The notes under the pieces were generated by a model. It worked only from the letters and a program-made list of their open reading frames with translations. It searched no databases and was not told the DNA's origin. This document shows, piece after piece, positions 38,201 to 52,000 of a stretch of 64,000 nt of DNA. This DNA comes from Gordionus sp. m RMFG-2023 (taxonomy: Eukaryota > Nematomorpha > Gordioida > Chordodea > Parachordodidae). Both the position numbers and the translations under genes were made by a program. Location: NCBI RefSeq assembly GCF_954871325.1, contig NC_088776.1, positions 33,590,508-33,654,507 of the forward strand, read 5' to 3'. Positions within the stretch are counted from its first letter, which is position 1. Each line of letters starts with the position of its first letter.

Positions 38201-38885
38201 TAGAGAGTATATTATCCCTCACCCTATATAATTTTTAAAAAATTTTTTATACCATTTATTTTGTCTAATGGGCATTTATTTTGTCGTGTTTTGTCCAATT
38301 ACCATTATATTAAAACAATGTTTTAAACAAATCGAATATAAAATAAGAAAAGCTCAAAAATAAATAGATTTAAAAGATAAATTAACCAAAAAATATATTT
38401 TAAAAAAAAATTTGGGTGACCCAATTCTTATCTTAGGTTAGGATGCATAGTTTTTTCCTTTTATATAAATGAAATTATTTTACTGAATTTAAATTTTTTT
38501 TAACCCAAACTTTGTTCATTTTAAATTTTACAAAATCAAACAAAAGTATTTTTTGCGTGGTAAATTATAATTATTATTTTTTTTAAAAAAAAGTTGTCAT
38601 AAAAATTTTAAAAAAATATATAATAAAAAAGATATATACAAAACACAAACAAAAGCAAATTTTTTAATAATAAAATTTTTTAATTATATTATTACAATTA
38701 TTTTATATATTTTTTTGTCAAAAAATAAAATAAAATCTTTGTAAATTTATATTTTAAATTTTTTATTGATTTTGAAAAAACAATTTTTTTAATTTTTAAT
38801 GAACTTTTTTAATATTTCAAAAAAAAAATTATTTTAAAATTTCGGAAAATTGCAAAAAAAAATTAAAATAAAATGTTTTTAAAAT
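35300..38885. other. A+T-rich DNA upstream of ephrin exon 1
   Basis: C12 at 35489-35500, a GGGGGG-TG run at 36305 and (TA)n at 37879-37892. From 38400 to 38890 the sequence is almost entirely A/T runs. No promoter element or untranslated exon could be distinguished. Confidence 0.45.
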
Positions 38886-38892
38886 AAACATA

Positions 38893-39170
38893 ATGGAAAA
38901 TTGCTTGATTTACAACTTGATTAGCCAAAGTTCTTCTTCAAAATATAAAGGGATTTTGTCATCATCTTCCACTTTGAGCAGAAAAATCCCAAAATCATTT
39001 ACATTTAAATGTCCTCCCAAAAATTATTCTCAATATTATAATACCTCGTTAATTATCATTTTGGTTATTTGCTTTTTTTCTGACCTTACCTGTAGTGTAA
39101 TGGGCAGTGCGCGGATCGCTTCAATAAAATTCCTTCTACCACCTATATATTGGAAAAAATTCAATCCCAT
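38893..39170 (+). CDS. Ephrin exon 1: signal sequence and start of receptor-binding domain
   Basis: Codes residues 1-92 plus two bases of codon 93. The reading starts at the only upstream ATG in this frame. About 50 polar, Ser-rich residues precede a hydrophobic core (SLIIILVICFF, 52-62) that looks like the signal sequence; such a long lead is unusual. After it come SARIASIKFLL and PPIYWKKFNP, matching the first beta strand of ephrins (family form YWNSSNP-x-F). The donor is CCCAT|gtaagg at 39171. A downstream in-frame ATG (residue 70) lies after the hydrophobic core, so it would lose the signal. The 500 bases upstream are almost pure A/T runs with no promoter element that can be told from background. 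Confidence 0.88.
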
Positions 39171-40019
39171 GTAAGGAATCATTTTTTTTTTATTATTTGC
39201 ATATCATTTTTTTTCTTTCTAAAAATATAAATAAGAAATAACTGGTTGTAGAGAGGGTAAATAATTACCTTTTCGGAAATAATCCTTTTGTTCATTAATT
39301 TCATTCCCTTATTTCCTTGTTATTAAGATCTTTCCAAAATTTAGTTGCATACCTTTTATTTCCTATATAAAAGTGAACAGTCATATTTCATTTTATAACA
39401 TAATCTATTTTTTTCACGATGCCCACTAGGCAAATTATATATATAAATATTTATAATTCTTATTAAAAAAAATTGTTCCCACCTATTTTCATAGAGGTTC
39501 CCAAAATTATAATGTATTTTAATTTTATATCTCAATTTTTTTATTTATTCAAATTGATAAGTATTTAAAAGGATGAAAAATTTTTGGTCAATATTTCTAA
39601 TTGACTCTATAAAATAACAGTATATAAATAATATAATGGATATTTAAAAAAACCTTAAGCAAAGTAAGTATATAATATAAAATAACTTAACTTTTTGATT
39701 CAAATATTTTAAATCTTATTAAGCTAAAAAAAAGTCACTGTATATTTTACCTTTATAATCTAGTTTTTAAATTTTCTTTTAACTCTTTATGTTAAACGAA
39801 TAAGTTATAATCTCTTTAATTATTCTTCTTTTTTAAACCTTTATAAAACAAACCCGTTTTTAAGAATTTATTTTTATCACCTTTTGTATATTTTTACTTT
39901 GTAACATTTATCATATTTTACCGCTTCTGTCCCATTGTCATCATTAATATGAGGATATTATGTTAATCCATCTTTGATTAATAGATTTTCATTTATGTAT
40001 GATGAGAAAAAAAGCAATA

Positions 40020-40055
<36 letters not shown>

Positions 40056-43000
40056 ATAGCCTCTATGTCTAATTTTTTTTTTATATGAAGTAGGAGTTGT
40101 AAAATCTAAGTTATTTTATATAAATTTAAATATATTTTTCTCAAAGTAATTTGATATTTTAATTTTATTAAAAAAACCAATCTTTTGTGTTTTGTATAAA
40201 TGATTTTTTTTAAATATAATATCTGAGCATATTTATTGATAATTTAAAATTAGTATATTTATATAAATTGTCATCTTCACAATTAAAATAAAGTTTATAA
40301 CTAAAACTATAAATTAAATACCTGTGTAATTAAAAATATTAAATTACAACTTTCACGCAAATATCTCATTTACATTTTTTTTTTGGGGAGGGGGATAAGA
40401 TTATATTTATCATAGTATATATATATAAGGGAACAAACAAAAATATAATAATTATATCAACAATTTTTTTTAGTCACACCGGCTGGAAGATTATATTTTA
40501 ATTTTCTCCCTTTATTTCCTTCTTGGAGGTAGTGTTTAAAGGGCTAAATCGAACCGTTTAACAACATTAATTGAATGTACATATATAAATCAGATATCTG
40601 TAGTTTCGCCCCTGTCTTTATATCGACCGAAGCGCATTGCTTAATATTAAAAACCTGGGTCAGCTTTGGCCAGGACATAAGAAAGAGTGGTCTATTACAA
40701 AACCCGGGCTAGATGATTAGAAAAAATTTAAATTATAGCTTTTTTTTAGTTACATAGTAATTTAAAAAAAACATTGTGCCCTTTTTTAAACTTATAAGCG
40801 TGAATGAGGAAATTATTTTTAAAAAGTTAGGGCATATAGCTTATCTACATGACAATTAATCAGTTGGCATATATAATGAATGGATCATTCGAGATTCAAT
40901 CATTACTCATATTTTCAGTTTCCATTTAAAACATTTTACAAAATACAGCAAAAATTATTTAAAATAACTAAATTGTAAAATTCCGGCTCGGGCAGGTCAA
41001 AAATATTAATTTTTTAAAATCCTGACCTGGCTTAAAAATGGGAAAAAATAAATACAGATTATCTTCTAGTTTGATTTTTGGATTTATTATAATTTTACTT
41101 ATTATATTTAAAAAAAAACAATTATTTTTCGTTGTCCATTTTTTTTAAGTATACTCATCATCCTATGACACATCAGTCTTTAAATTTTCATTAATAATTT
41201 AATTTGATATTTATTTTGTCAAACTAGTTCTTTTCTCAGTTTCTAAATATTATACAACACAAAATCCATTCGTATTTTTACAATACACGATTTTTTCCAT
41301 TATTTTTTGCGAAGAAATAGTCTAGGTATTATTATATTAAAAAAAATAAAATATCTAATTTGTAAATCATTTGACTTCGCCCCCCCCCCTTACTTTTAAA
41401 AAGTCAACATTTGGTCATATTAAGCCTGTATTAGACAGGTAAAATAAAAAAGATAATAAAAATATTTAATTATCATTTTGTTAACAAAAAAGCTATCTAT
41501 TGTTATTAAAATTACTATAATTTGTAAAAAAAAATTTATCCGATTATTTAGCATAAATTTTTAATTATTAGGTTTTTGTCATTTTGTAGTATATTACATA
41601 TACCAGGTAGTCCAGGTGAGATTTTTTAACACCTTCAAATTAATGAATATAAAGAGCAAAAAATGTGTTATTTATTATACTTGAAAATTTAAGAATGGTG
41701 TTAATATAATATATAAAAATATAATACTCTTGCAAAAATCAAAAGTTAATTTATTATATATATAATATAATGCATATCCTTTTATTTTGTAATAATGGTT
41801 AAAGTTCATTTAATAGGACATGGCAATTTATCCCCCCCCCCCAATTGGATCCAAAAAAAAAACGCTATGCTGGTGTTTGGCCTACAAACTCACCTCATCT
41901 CTTTGTTTTAATTTTTTAAATTCCCATTCATAGTTTTTAAAAAAAATATTGCCTGCCCATTGGTTTAAACATGTTCGCTTGCTTTTCCGATTTTTACTTA
42001 ATAAAATTTATCAAAAATAAATAAGTATACCTCCTAACCTATGCATTATAGAATAAAAACGATGAAAATTATATTTAAAAAAACTTTAATTATAAAAAAG
42101 TATATATAAGAAGAAATGAAGATTTAGATAATGGGATAAGGAGAAAAATATATAAACTACATTTAATGCATATAAGATATGAACATATTAATAAGAGATA
42201 TTGATCTACCTAAGCCTTTATTCTCTAATTTAAAAAAAATGCTCAAATATTACCAATAAATATAAATTAATCAATTACCTTTAATTGATATTTAAATTTT
42301 AATATAATTTCATTACTTGAAGTATGTAAACCGAAATCAGAACCTCTATTTTACAATTTTAAAAACTGAAACAAACAATTTTTCTAAAAAATATTCAGAA
42401 CCAAAAACGATTTTTTTTAGTTTAGGTTCAAACTCTTATCATGGGGTATATTATACAGAATATTCTTTGATTCATATTGTAAAATTGATATGCAAATACA
42501 TTACTACCCTAGTCATTGAAGAAGGTAAAGGGAGTGGAAAATTCCTCCCCTGCTAATTTACAGTTTTGAGTATTTTTAGGTGATTTTTTTCATAAACAAT
42601 CAGATTCATAAAATAAAAATGAAAGTGAGTGATGTGAAATAAGAAAAATAAGGAAAATTTCCAACAAGGAAAATTTATGTGGTCAACAAATAGCTTTATA
42701 CTTACATAGTTAAATTTGATTAAATAATTGAAATTATTTTAATTATTAACTCGATAAATTTTTAAATATAGCAACTTTTTTTAATAAAATCCGGATTTTT
42801 AAAAAATATATTATTTGCAATTTTTTTTCCCTTTTATACCATGCTGCGGTTGCCCATGGTATTAATGTAGGTTATCCTCCAACTTTAACTGTTTTTAAAA
42901 AAATACTAATATTCAATCATAAATTTATGAATATATACTGTTTTTTATTTATAAAAAAAAAGGTATTTAAAAAAATGACAACATTAACGGATATATGGCA

Positions 43001-46000
43001 TAATCGCATTAATATTTGAACTCCAGTTTATTGATTTTAAATTATTTGAGGGCTTAAAATTACTCGAAAATACGCTCGTAAAATATAAATAAGTATCACA
43101 CCTGGACATTTACTGTATTTTATAATATAAATCTAAATCTATTGTCACTTGTCTTAATGGATTCTGTAAAATATCGTAAAATTAATTATTCAAACTTTTT
43201 TATACGTTATTATTAAAATTAAATGTAATTTATAACCATAGTTTATAACTATGAGTAAATGAATTGGATTTAGGTTATAATATAATTTAGCTATTTTCTT
43301 GTTATAATATATATTTCTTATTCTAATCACTTCTAAAATGTTTTTTTTTCAAATTTTAAATTTTCTTAGTTCTACTTAAAAGGGAGAGCAAAGGCATTAT
43401 CCAGAGTCATAAATGTAATTGTAATTAAAATATGATAGCTTTTTAATACCATTTTTAGAAAATTAATTTGTAAATTACCAACATAATATTTGTTACATTG
43501 ATTTTAATAATGTACATTTTGAGCGATTTTATCTGTCGCTAAAAAGTCAAGTTAATAAAATATGAAAAAGCCTATGTTGTTGGCCAACTTTACTCCAATA
43601 CGGCTAGCCAAGCATCAATCATAAATAACTCTGAGCCGGTTTGCTGTTTCCCATGGTTAAGTAATTTAACAACATTTATCCGTTAAAAATAAAATTCAGT
43701 GGGTAGCATGAAGAAGGAGGGCTTTCATTAATTTCGTTTTTAAAATGGTGGCTCGTGTTTCAATGTCAACCTTAGCTCATATCAAGTTTTTTTAATGCAT
43801 TTTTATTATGACCTTAGCTCATATCAAGTTTTTTTATTGCATTTTTATTATGAGAATGAGGCATTTAATGGTACCCCTCGCTGAATCATTTTAATTATAA
43901 AAATGAACTGATCAAGAATTAGGCCTACAAAAAAACGAATCGAATCGAATAATTGCGCTATTGCGCTATTCGTATTCGTACGAATAATAAAATCATTATT
44001 CGTTTCGATTCGTCGAATATTCGATTCGAAAATTTTTCTAAAGCTTATAAAATATTTTGCAAAAAAATTTTTACAGATGTTTAAAGATGACACTTTTAAG
44101 GATTCTCTAAACTAATTGTCATTACAATATAAAAATTTATAGAAAATAAACGAAATAAAACCCAATGATTTCATATAACGTTAACCAAACAAATTGACCA
44201 AAATATCCGATTTTTAGAATTAGAATTGCTTATAAAGAAATATTTAAACTATTTCTTCAATCTAATATTAAAATTTTATTAAAATGTACAATAATCTCAT
44301 TTTATAAAAATATAAAATAATATACAAAAATATAAAATTATAGTAAATCCGAATTTGATAATATCCAATTTTTTAAGCATAAAGTCTTTCTAATAGTTTC
44401 CTCCTTCAAAGACATTCTATTTTTCATTATCATATTTGTTCCTATTGAGAACAACCGCTCACATGAAGCCGAAGATCCCTGAATTGACAATATATCAGTT
44501 GCCATTTTCGACAACACAGGAAAACGATCCCCAAGGTGATTATGACAAAATAAAATTTTTAAAATTATAATCTATTTAAAATATGTACATTTTAAATATT
44601 TGCATATAAAATAATACAACATTTTAGAAAGTATTTCTTTATAGATTTTATTTATTAAAAATACTTTAGTAGCATAAATTTCCTTTATTTAATCATGTAT
44701 TTATTTTTATTAATAATCATTTTATTAGTTAGAAGTGAAGGTGATTATGACAAAATAAAATTTTTAAAATTATAATCTATTTAAAATATCTACATTTTAA
44801 ATATTTGCATATAAAATATAACAAAATTTTAGAAAGTATTTATAGATTTTATTTAATATATAAAAATACTTTAGTAGCATAAATTTCCTTTATTTAATTA
44901 TTAATATAATTTTTAGAGGTGATTATGACAATGTAACAGAGGATGAAGATATTATAATGCACTATCTGAATTAGATTGTCTTTAAAATTTGCCAAAAATA
45001 AGGTTACTAAATGAGAAAAGGATTTTCCTAATCAAATAATAAGAACTAGTCAAAAAAATTTAGTTATTGATCTGCCAGGAGCTCGAGAATATGGGAAAGT
45101 GGCACACTCTATAAGAATGTTTTGACTTGTTCAATAACATCAAAAATGATTAAAGAGAAACAATCAAAATAAAATAATTATATTTTACTTTGAAGCTTTT
45201 CCTTTTCTTCCATTAAACTTTTTCAGCAAATATAACTTGTTATGATTTGATATTTGATAATAGGAAATAAAATAAAACGAAATGATATTCACTAGGAAAA
45301 TTCAATTACTTCTTTTTATTTTACTTGCAATAAAATATTTGCGAATAATTACGAATATTTATATATAAATAATTTCAAATAATACGAATAATTTTCCTCA
45401 TTATTCATATTCGATTCAAAATTTCGAATCGAATATGTTATTCGTATTCGTAAAATACGAATCGAATTGAATCGAATCGAATATCAAATAACAAATAATT
45501 CGTTTTAGGCCTATCAAGAATGTAGGATAATGATAACCATTGACTAACTATTTATTTTTAAATTAATTTTCATAATATAGTACAGTATCATATATCACGC
45601 CGTTTAGTGGTTACATTAATATGAAAAAATATTTATAGCTTTTTGGCCTTGAGTTTCAATCAAAAACTGGTTTAGTGAAACAAATGAAGTACATTTTAAT
45701 ATGTAATGCAAATTGAAGGAAAAATGGTTGGAAATGGAATATTTATAGCTTTATAATTCTTTGTTTTAATTTTGTTTTTCTAAAAAAAAGATACAAAAAA
45801 ATTTGGTCATTTATCATAAGTGTATATTATATTATAGGAAATTATTTGGAAAATATATATATTATTTTTATAAATCAAATCTAATAAATAACTATACTTT
45901 TATTTTTAAATTTAAAAAAGAAAGGCTTTAAATCTGATTTTTATGATAAATATATGCATTTTATATAGTTTGGTTTCGTTAATCAAGGCTGAAATAAAAG

Positions 46001-49000
46001 AAAGAAATAAATGAATATACGAATCGGAGGGAGGTACTTACAAATTAAAGATTCTATACAAATCGGTCACCATCATTAAGTGTAAACTTTCTAATTTAAT
46101 CTTATACAATAATTGGATTAAAATTTATCTTGTATTCTTTATATTCATGATTTTTTATGGGAATGTAATTTTTGATTTCTTCTTTATTGTCATATAAAAC
46201 CCGATATTTTTTATTTGATTTGCCCTAATAAAAATAAGTAATATCAATAAAAATGATTTATAAATGTTTTTTATTTTGAAAATCAATCTTTTTTAAAATA
46301 ATATTTTTCCTATATTTTAGCCCCCTCCCTATCCTTATTATTACATAATCTTTTTTTGTATTATATATATTTTATAACTTAATCCCAATTTCTATTTTGA
46401 AAGATGGGGAGAAAAAAATTAATCAAAATTTAATAAATTTTTGTTATAAGACCATAAAATAATTGATATTATGTTTATAATTTGTCAAACAACCAATGCT
46501 ATTTTGTATTTATTTAATTTAAAAACTTTGTGATATATAAAAAATATTGATCATTATGTGACCCCAATTTTTTTCTAATAATAATATATTTTCTTTTAAA
46601 TTTTTTTTATAGAAGAGAGAAAAGTTATCGAAAATTGATAATCTTTGAAAAACCCAGACTAATTAACCCTCATATTTTTAGTTTGAACCTTCTTAATGTC
46701 ACAAGTCACATATTGGTTAAGTCAGTAACGTTTTTATTAGTCGTGGGCCCAACTCACCTGAGCACATTTTTCTAGACAAATAGAGAAAAGCGGCCTCTTC
46801 AATATTTTCGAACTTTAATCTATAATGAGGTCTAAAATACCAATCTTTTATTCCAAATATTATATTATGTATCGGATTTTTATTATTATCCTCCTTTTGC
46901 CCATTAGCTAAAAGCTACAGGTGTTTACTCACTTTAGGCTCTATCTCTCAAATGATCCCTGCGTATTTATTTTTTTTGGCCCGATCTCGCCTCTATTTAA
47001 AATATAATTATTTTTAAGCTTGAGCCATAATGCGACTCATATTTTAAAATTATTTTTAGACTCAAAGTTGGCCCCATTAGTTTTAGGCCCGAGCTTGATA
47101 TGAAAATTTTAATTAAACCTATTTTTATAAATATCAAAAATATAAATTATTGCTATCTTCTATTCCTAACTCCCAAAGATCTGTTTTGTTTTGATATTAG
47201 AAAAATTTTTTTTTATATATCGGTTCAGGTTTAGATAAAAATTATATTATCGCTTTGTTTGGAACCTGTAAAAAACAGATCGAACTTTTATGTAAAGAGG
47301 CACATTTTTTTAAAAATTTTTATCACTATTCCCTAAAAATAAAATTTAGCTATATATAATTAAAATATTCTTCTTTAAAATTATATTTATAAAGGAAACA
47401 AAAATTTTTTATGGCTAAGAACACTGCTATCCGATAACTCGACAAATAACAATTAATATAAAAATATCTAAAAGTAGTTACTAATACTTATCAATTATAA
47501 CTATACTTTAATAATCTTTCAAAAAATTAGGATTTCGGGGGGGGGGGGCAGGGGAACAAATCCCCCCCCCCCCAAAGCCAAAAAATGCAGATGCCGAATA
47601 TATTTTTCAAAAATATTATTGTTTATATTGTTAATATTTATTCCTATCTCATATTAAATATATATTTAATTACATTTATTATCACATTCATCAACCTAGT
47701 TATTTTATCAATTAATTTCGATTTCAAGTTTTTCGGTGTAATATTTACTTATTATTTTCAAATTTTTAGTGGCGTAATATTTATCTAATTTTCAAATTTC
47801 TAGTCAAATAATAATTATTCTGAAATTGTCCAACAGGGAGAAAGAAATTGCAACCTTGTCCAACGAGATAAAGTCTCCGCCATCAAGCTGTAACAGCTTT
47901 TATGGGGTTAGAAGAGCCGATTTGCTATTACTGAAATATCACAATGGCCTGAAAGAAATATTTCCTCAGAAGCAAGAAAATTATTGGATTCAATGCTTAT
48001 TCCAAATTTTTTTTCTCATTAGAATGTATTATTTAATTATACAACACAACTTTTATGTATTACTTTTCAAAAACATGACATTGACTTGATTAAGAAAATG
48101 AGAAAAGCGGAGAACATTTTATTAGAATTCAAGGAAATTAGGGCTAATGTTGATGAAGAATTTTATATGTTATTGTTAAGTCAAAAAGAGCTATACGAGT
48201 TTAATATTTGTCTCCCTCGACTTGCAGCAATGCAAGCTCATAGTTAAAACATTAATATAGGATCAGTATACATTTATAACCCAAAATGAATGGTTTTTAT
48301 TTCATTATGCAGCACTTACCAATCTGCAAATATTACTTCCATAAAAGCCTTCCCAACCTTTTTCAGATGGTGATATAAAAAAATATTTGTTGGATTTTTA
48401 TCATGAAGATGTTAAAGTATCTTATGATGCCTTATTAGCTGAATAACTATGTTTATAAGATTAACTATGGTTGATATAGTCCCAAAAAAGGCTATGGATG
48501 CTCTGCAATATTTCAAACACATTTTAGATTATATTCCCAATGTATTAAAAGAGTTTATATATATTAGCAACTCTTCCCAAAAGTAAACTAATTAGAGAAC
48601 ACTCTCTTTTTTAAGAATGCAGAGGTGCTATTTGCAGGGCACTGCCCGGATTTTTTTTAAAATTTTTACGGCCTGGCCCGATTTTTTTTTTAAAAAAATT
48701 TTTATACCCGGTCCGGCTTTTTTTAAAATAAAATTTTCAGGCCCGACCCGGATTTTTTAAAAATAAATTATATTTATTTTTGATTTTTATAATTTATAAA
48801 TATGTAATACATTTCAAAAAAAGCATGAAAGGAACACTCACACTTGTTTTTATGTTGTTCTTGCATGTTTATGTTTTTATTTTATTCCTGTTCATAATTT
48901 ATATAAAAAGATTAATTACTTTATAGGGTTTGTAAAAATATTATATTTATTTAGTATTAAAATTTTATATTTGCGTAAAGCGCAGGATTTAATCTACAGC

Positions 49001-52000
49001 TAAGATATCCACTTGAACGCCATTTGTACTTGACTTAATAAGAAAAATGCTAACACAATAAAGAAGTACTAATTATTATAAAATTCGAATATATCACGAC
49101 AGTGTGACGCTTTCGTCAAGTCCGAATGCGACACACCACCTTTAATAGGTGATTATTTTGGATCTTGAATATCAGAATGGACCAACACGACTCGGCCCTA
49201 AACGCCTCATTTTTTATTGAGTTTTTCACCTATAAAATATATTTTGTACAAATTGTCAGACTGGACCTTAATAATTATTTATGAAGGAAAAAAACATAAA
49301 TTTGCAAAATTATCAGCTTTAAAAGCATTATTTAAACATCGGCCCGGTCTGTAAAAATTATCCGGTCAGAAAATTATTTCCAATTGCAAGCCAGTCCTTC
49401 AATGACACAATTACATCACTCCCCCCCCCCCAGTGTTAGATGGTCGTGGATTCTGCTATCTTTAGGGCATCTATAGATTAAATTATGCATGCTGACCCTA
49501 CTTTTGATTTATCCAACAAACATCAATGTTGTATAAAATTTTAAGCAAAACTATTTTCTAAATCTGATATATAAATATAAATAATTAATATGTGCTCTCT
49601 TTTTTCCTTACAAATAACATTTTCTAATCCAATATTTTTCAATAACACATTTTTTAATATTAAAATTTTTTTTACCCTTCCACTTAATTACTATTTCCTT
49701 TTTTTAAAATTATTTAATGGGCTTTCACTCTCGTTAATATCCTTAATTTTTGAAATGGAAAAAATTTAATGATCCATTTAAATTTGAATTTGATGAATAA
49801 TTAAATTAATGATTCATATTTAAGAATATTCTTGTAAAACTTATAATTATAATTTATGAGAAACTAGTTAGTTTTCTTTATTTTCTTTTCTTTTTGCGCA
49901 TATTAAAATGAAATAAGGGATTATTAATAAATTTTATATCTGGCTGATCTTTTTTTAAAAAAAGAGTCGAATCTGAACCCTTAAAAAAGAAGCAGCGCCA
50001 CGATTTCTCAAATATTTAAATACAATTTTATTTTTTAAATATAAATTAATGGAGTCGCTATTGCTATCCAAAATAATTAATAATGGAAAAAAATACTTTA
50101 TATTTATAAGGTTGACTCTACCTTTATAAGTGGAGAACCATAATTTTTTTAAATGAATAATAAAAATTTTCTTTTTTAAATAATTAAAGAATCAAAAAAA
50201 TATAAAAAGACCTATTAAAAGGAGGTCAGCGAAATGCGATAGTTCAAATCCGGGGTGAGTAAATAAACTATGCTGGTCTGAATATTCTCGAAATGTGTTA
50301 AACTTATTTTAATAATTAAATTTATTTATATTTCGATCTTTTTGGAGTTTTACGAGTTGGAATCTCTTTTAAGTATCCGTCTTATTTAGGTAATACGTTT
50401 GTTTAAAAATCAGAACTTTATATTATATCAATTAGTAAAAACAATGACCGATAATTACCAAGCTTCATAATTAAAAAATTTAACCTAGAAGATTAAATTT
50501 CCTGTACTAAAATAGTTTGTTTAAAATGTGCACGGACTAGTCTAAAGATTGGTTTTGATGCGGAATTTATTCAGAATCACATTGATCTTCAAAGATTACA
50601 GTCATTTAGGGAATTATTTATTTTTTGTTTTATTAGGCATTTGTTTCACTAAATTTTGTTGACAAATAATAACATGTATTTATGTTTTATAAATTAAAAA
50701 AGATTCCGCATTGATAACACCTTAAATATCATAGACGTTGAGTTAGGCGACTCCATTGACTTAGTATGCCCTCAATACCCTGTTCATACAGACCCTATCC
50801 GAATTGAATACTACGCTGTTTATAGGGTAAAAAAATATATTTGTTAAATATTTTTATTTTATATTCTAATTTCCAGATATTAGGAAACTACATATTATAA
50901 TATATATACTTTTATATTACCAGTAAAATATCTCTAACTTAGGTTTTTTGTAATGTGAGCAATAGGTCGGTTCTAAAATAAAATTTTACCTTCAACTAAT
51001 AATACGTTATCTTCCCCTGGCTCCCTCTCAGAGCCCTCTATTGATTCAATTATAAATTATCTACTGACCAGGGTTGTTGCCTAAGAAATTACCCACTAGT
51101 TTCATCCCCTTCTTAAATTTATAAGATCTAATTGCTTTATGTACCCCATGTTTGAGGGTCCTGTCTCATCCACACCTTGTAAGTAGAGATTCTTGTACTC
51201 ATGTTGTTAGCCAATGTCTTTATAAATTTTTAAACCCGATTTTTTAAAGAAGAATGTATGAAAAGAGGGAGGGGCGGGGCATTTTGCTTGCGAAAAGAAA
51301 ATATAAAAGAAATTTACATTATTTATACAATTATGATTATGTTAATTGATTTTTTGTTTTTATCAAATGTATACATAAAAGAATAAAATGTAAATTTTGA
51401 GAAAACTTTTATAACAAATATTATATTTACACTTCACCTGTTTAAATATATATGTGGAAAAATGTGTGACAAGATAAATAAATATCATAAACAAATAACT
51501 TAAAAACTGAATGAATTTAATTTTTTTAAGTATTGTTAACATGGCTACCCCCCCCTCTTATGGACCACTGCCCATATTGTAGATCTGTAAAAATTTGGCT
51601 TGGGCTTATTGATAATGTTACCTCCTAAATCTAATACATTGAGATTCATTTATATTTGACATAATCATTTAAAACCCAAATAATTTTTCCACCAGAGTAA
51701 ACGATAATTTTATATTAAATCTTACCAACTCTTATTGCGAGGCTTTTTGTATCCGATGGCACAAATTTATGACTTATCATTTAAGCGTGATAAAAAGTCG
51801 GGGCAACACATTTTTGTGCCTTAGCCACGCTGCTTATGTTTTGTTTTCATATTTTTGTTGGTTACATTTGTTTGTTTTTATAAAAAATTAATATTATAAA
51901 AGATGCCTTCATTTAAATTTGCATTCAATAAGAAAATGATCTCCGCCTAACGTAAATCAATAATTGATATCTAATAAATAATTTATTTCTAATCAACTTT

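Larger units (their letters stand above)
39171..50702 (+). other. Ephrin intron 1 (11.5 kb)
   Basis: Phase-2 intron, gtaagg to aaaaag. It holds an AAAG microsatellite (40020-40058), C tracts (41380-41389, 41832-41842), a 42-bp duplication (43769-43851), a hAT element (43920-45513), a possible pogo-like fragment on the minus strand (46717-46914), facing G12/C12 tracts (47537-47573), a plus-strand hAT relic (47826-48600) and a MITE fragment (48615 onward). The stretches 39180-40000, 40060-43760, 45530-46700 and 49440-50700 are A+T-rich DNA in which I see no further feature apart from weak GGCC-type MITE debris near 40980-41040 and 46980-47100. Confidence 0.85.

Noticed and set aside
42458-42524. 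Possible small exon with tacag acceptor and gtaaag donor in ephrin intron 1
   Set aside because: Including it would break the exact phase match between exons 1 and 2, and it has no motif.
50215-50270. ATAGTTCAAATCC, resembling a tRNA B box
   Set aside because: The flanking bases do not form a T stem and no A box or acceptor stem fits.
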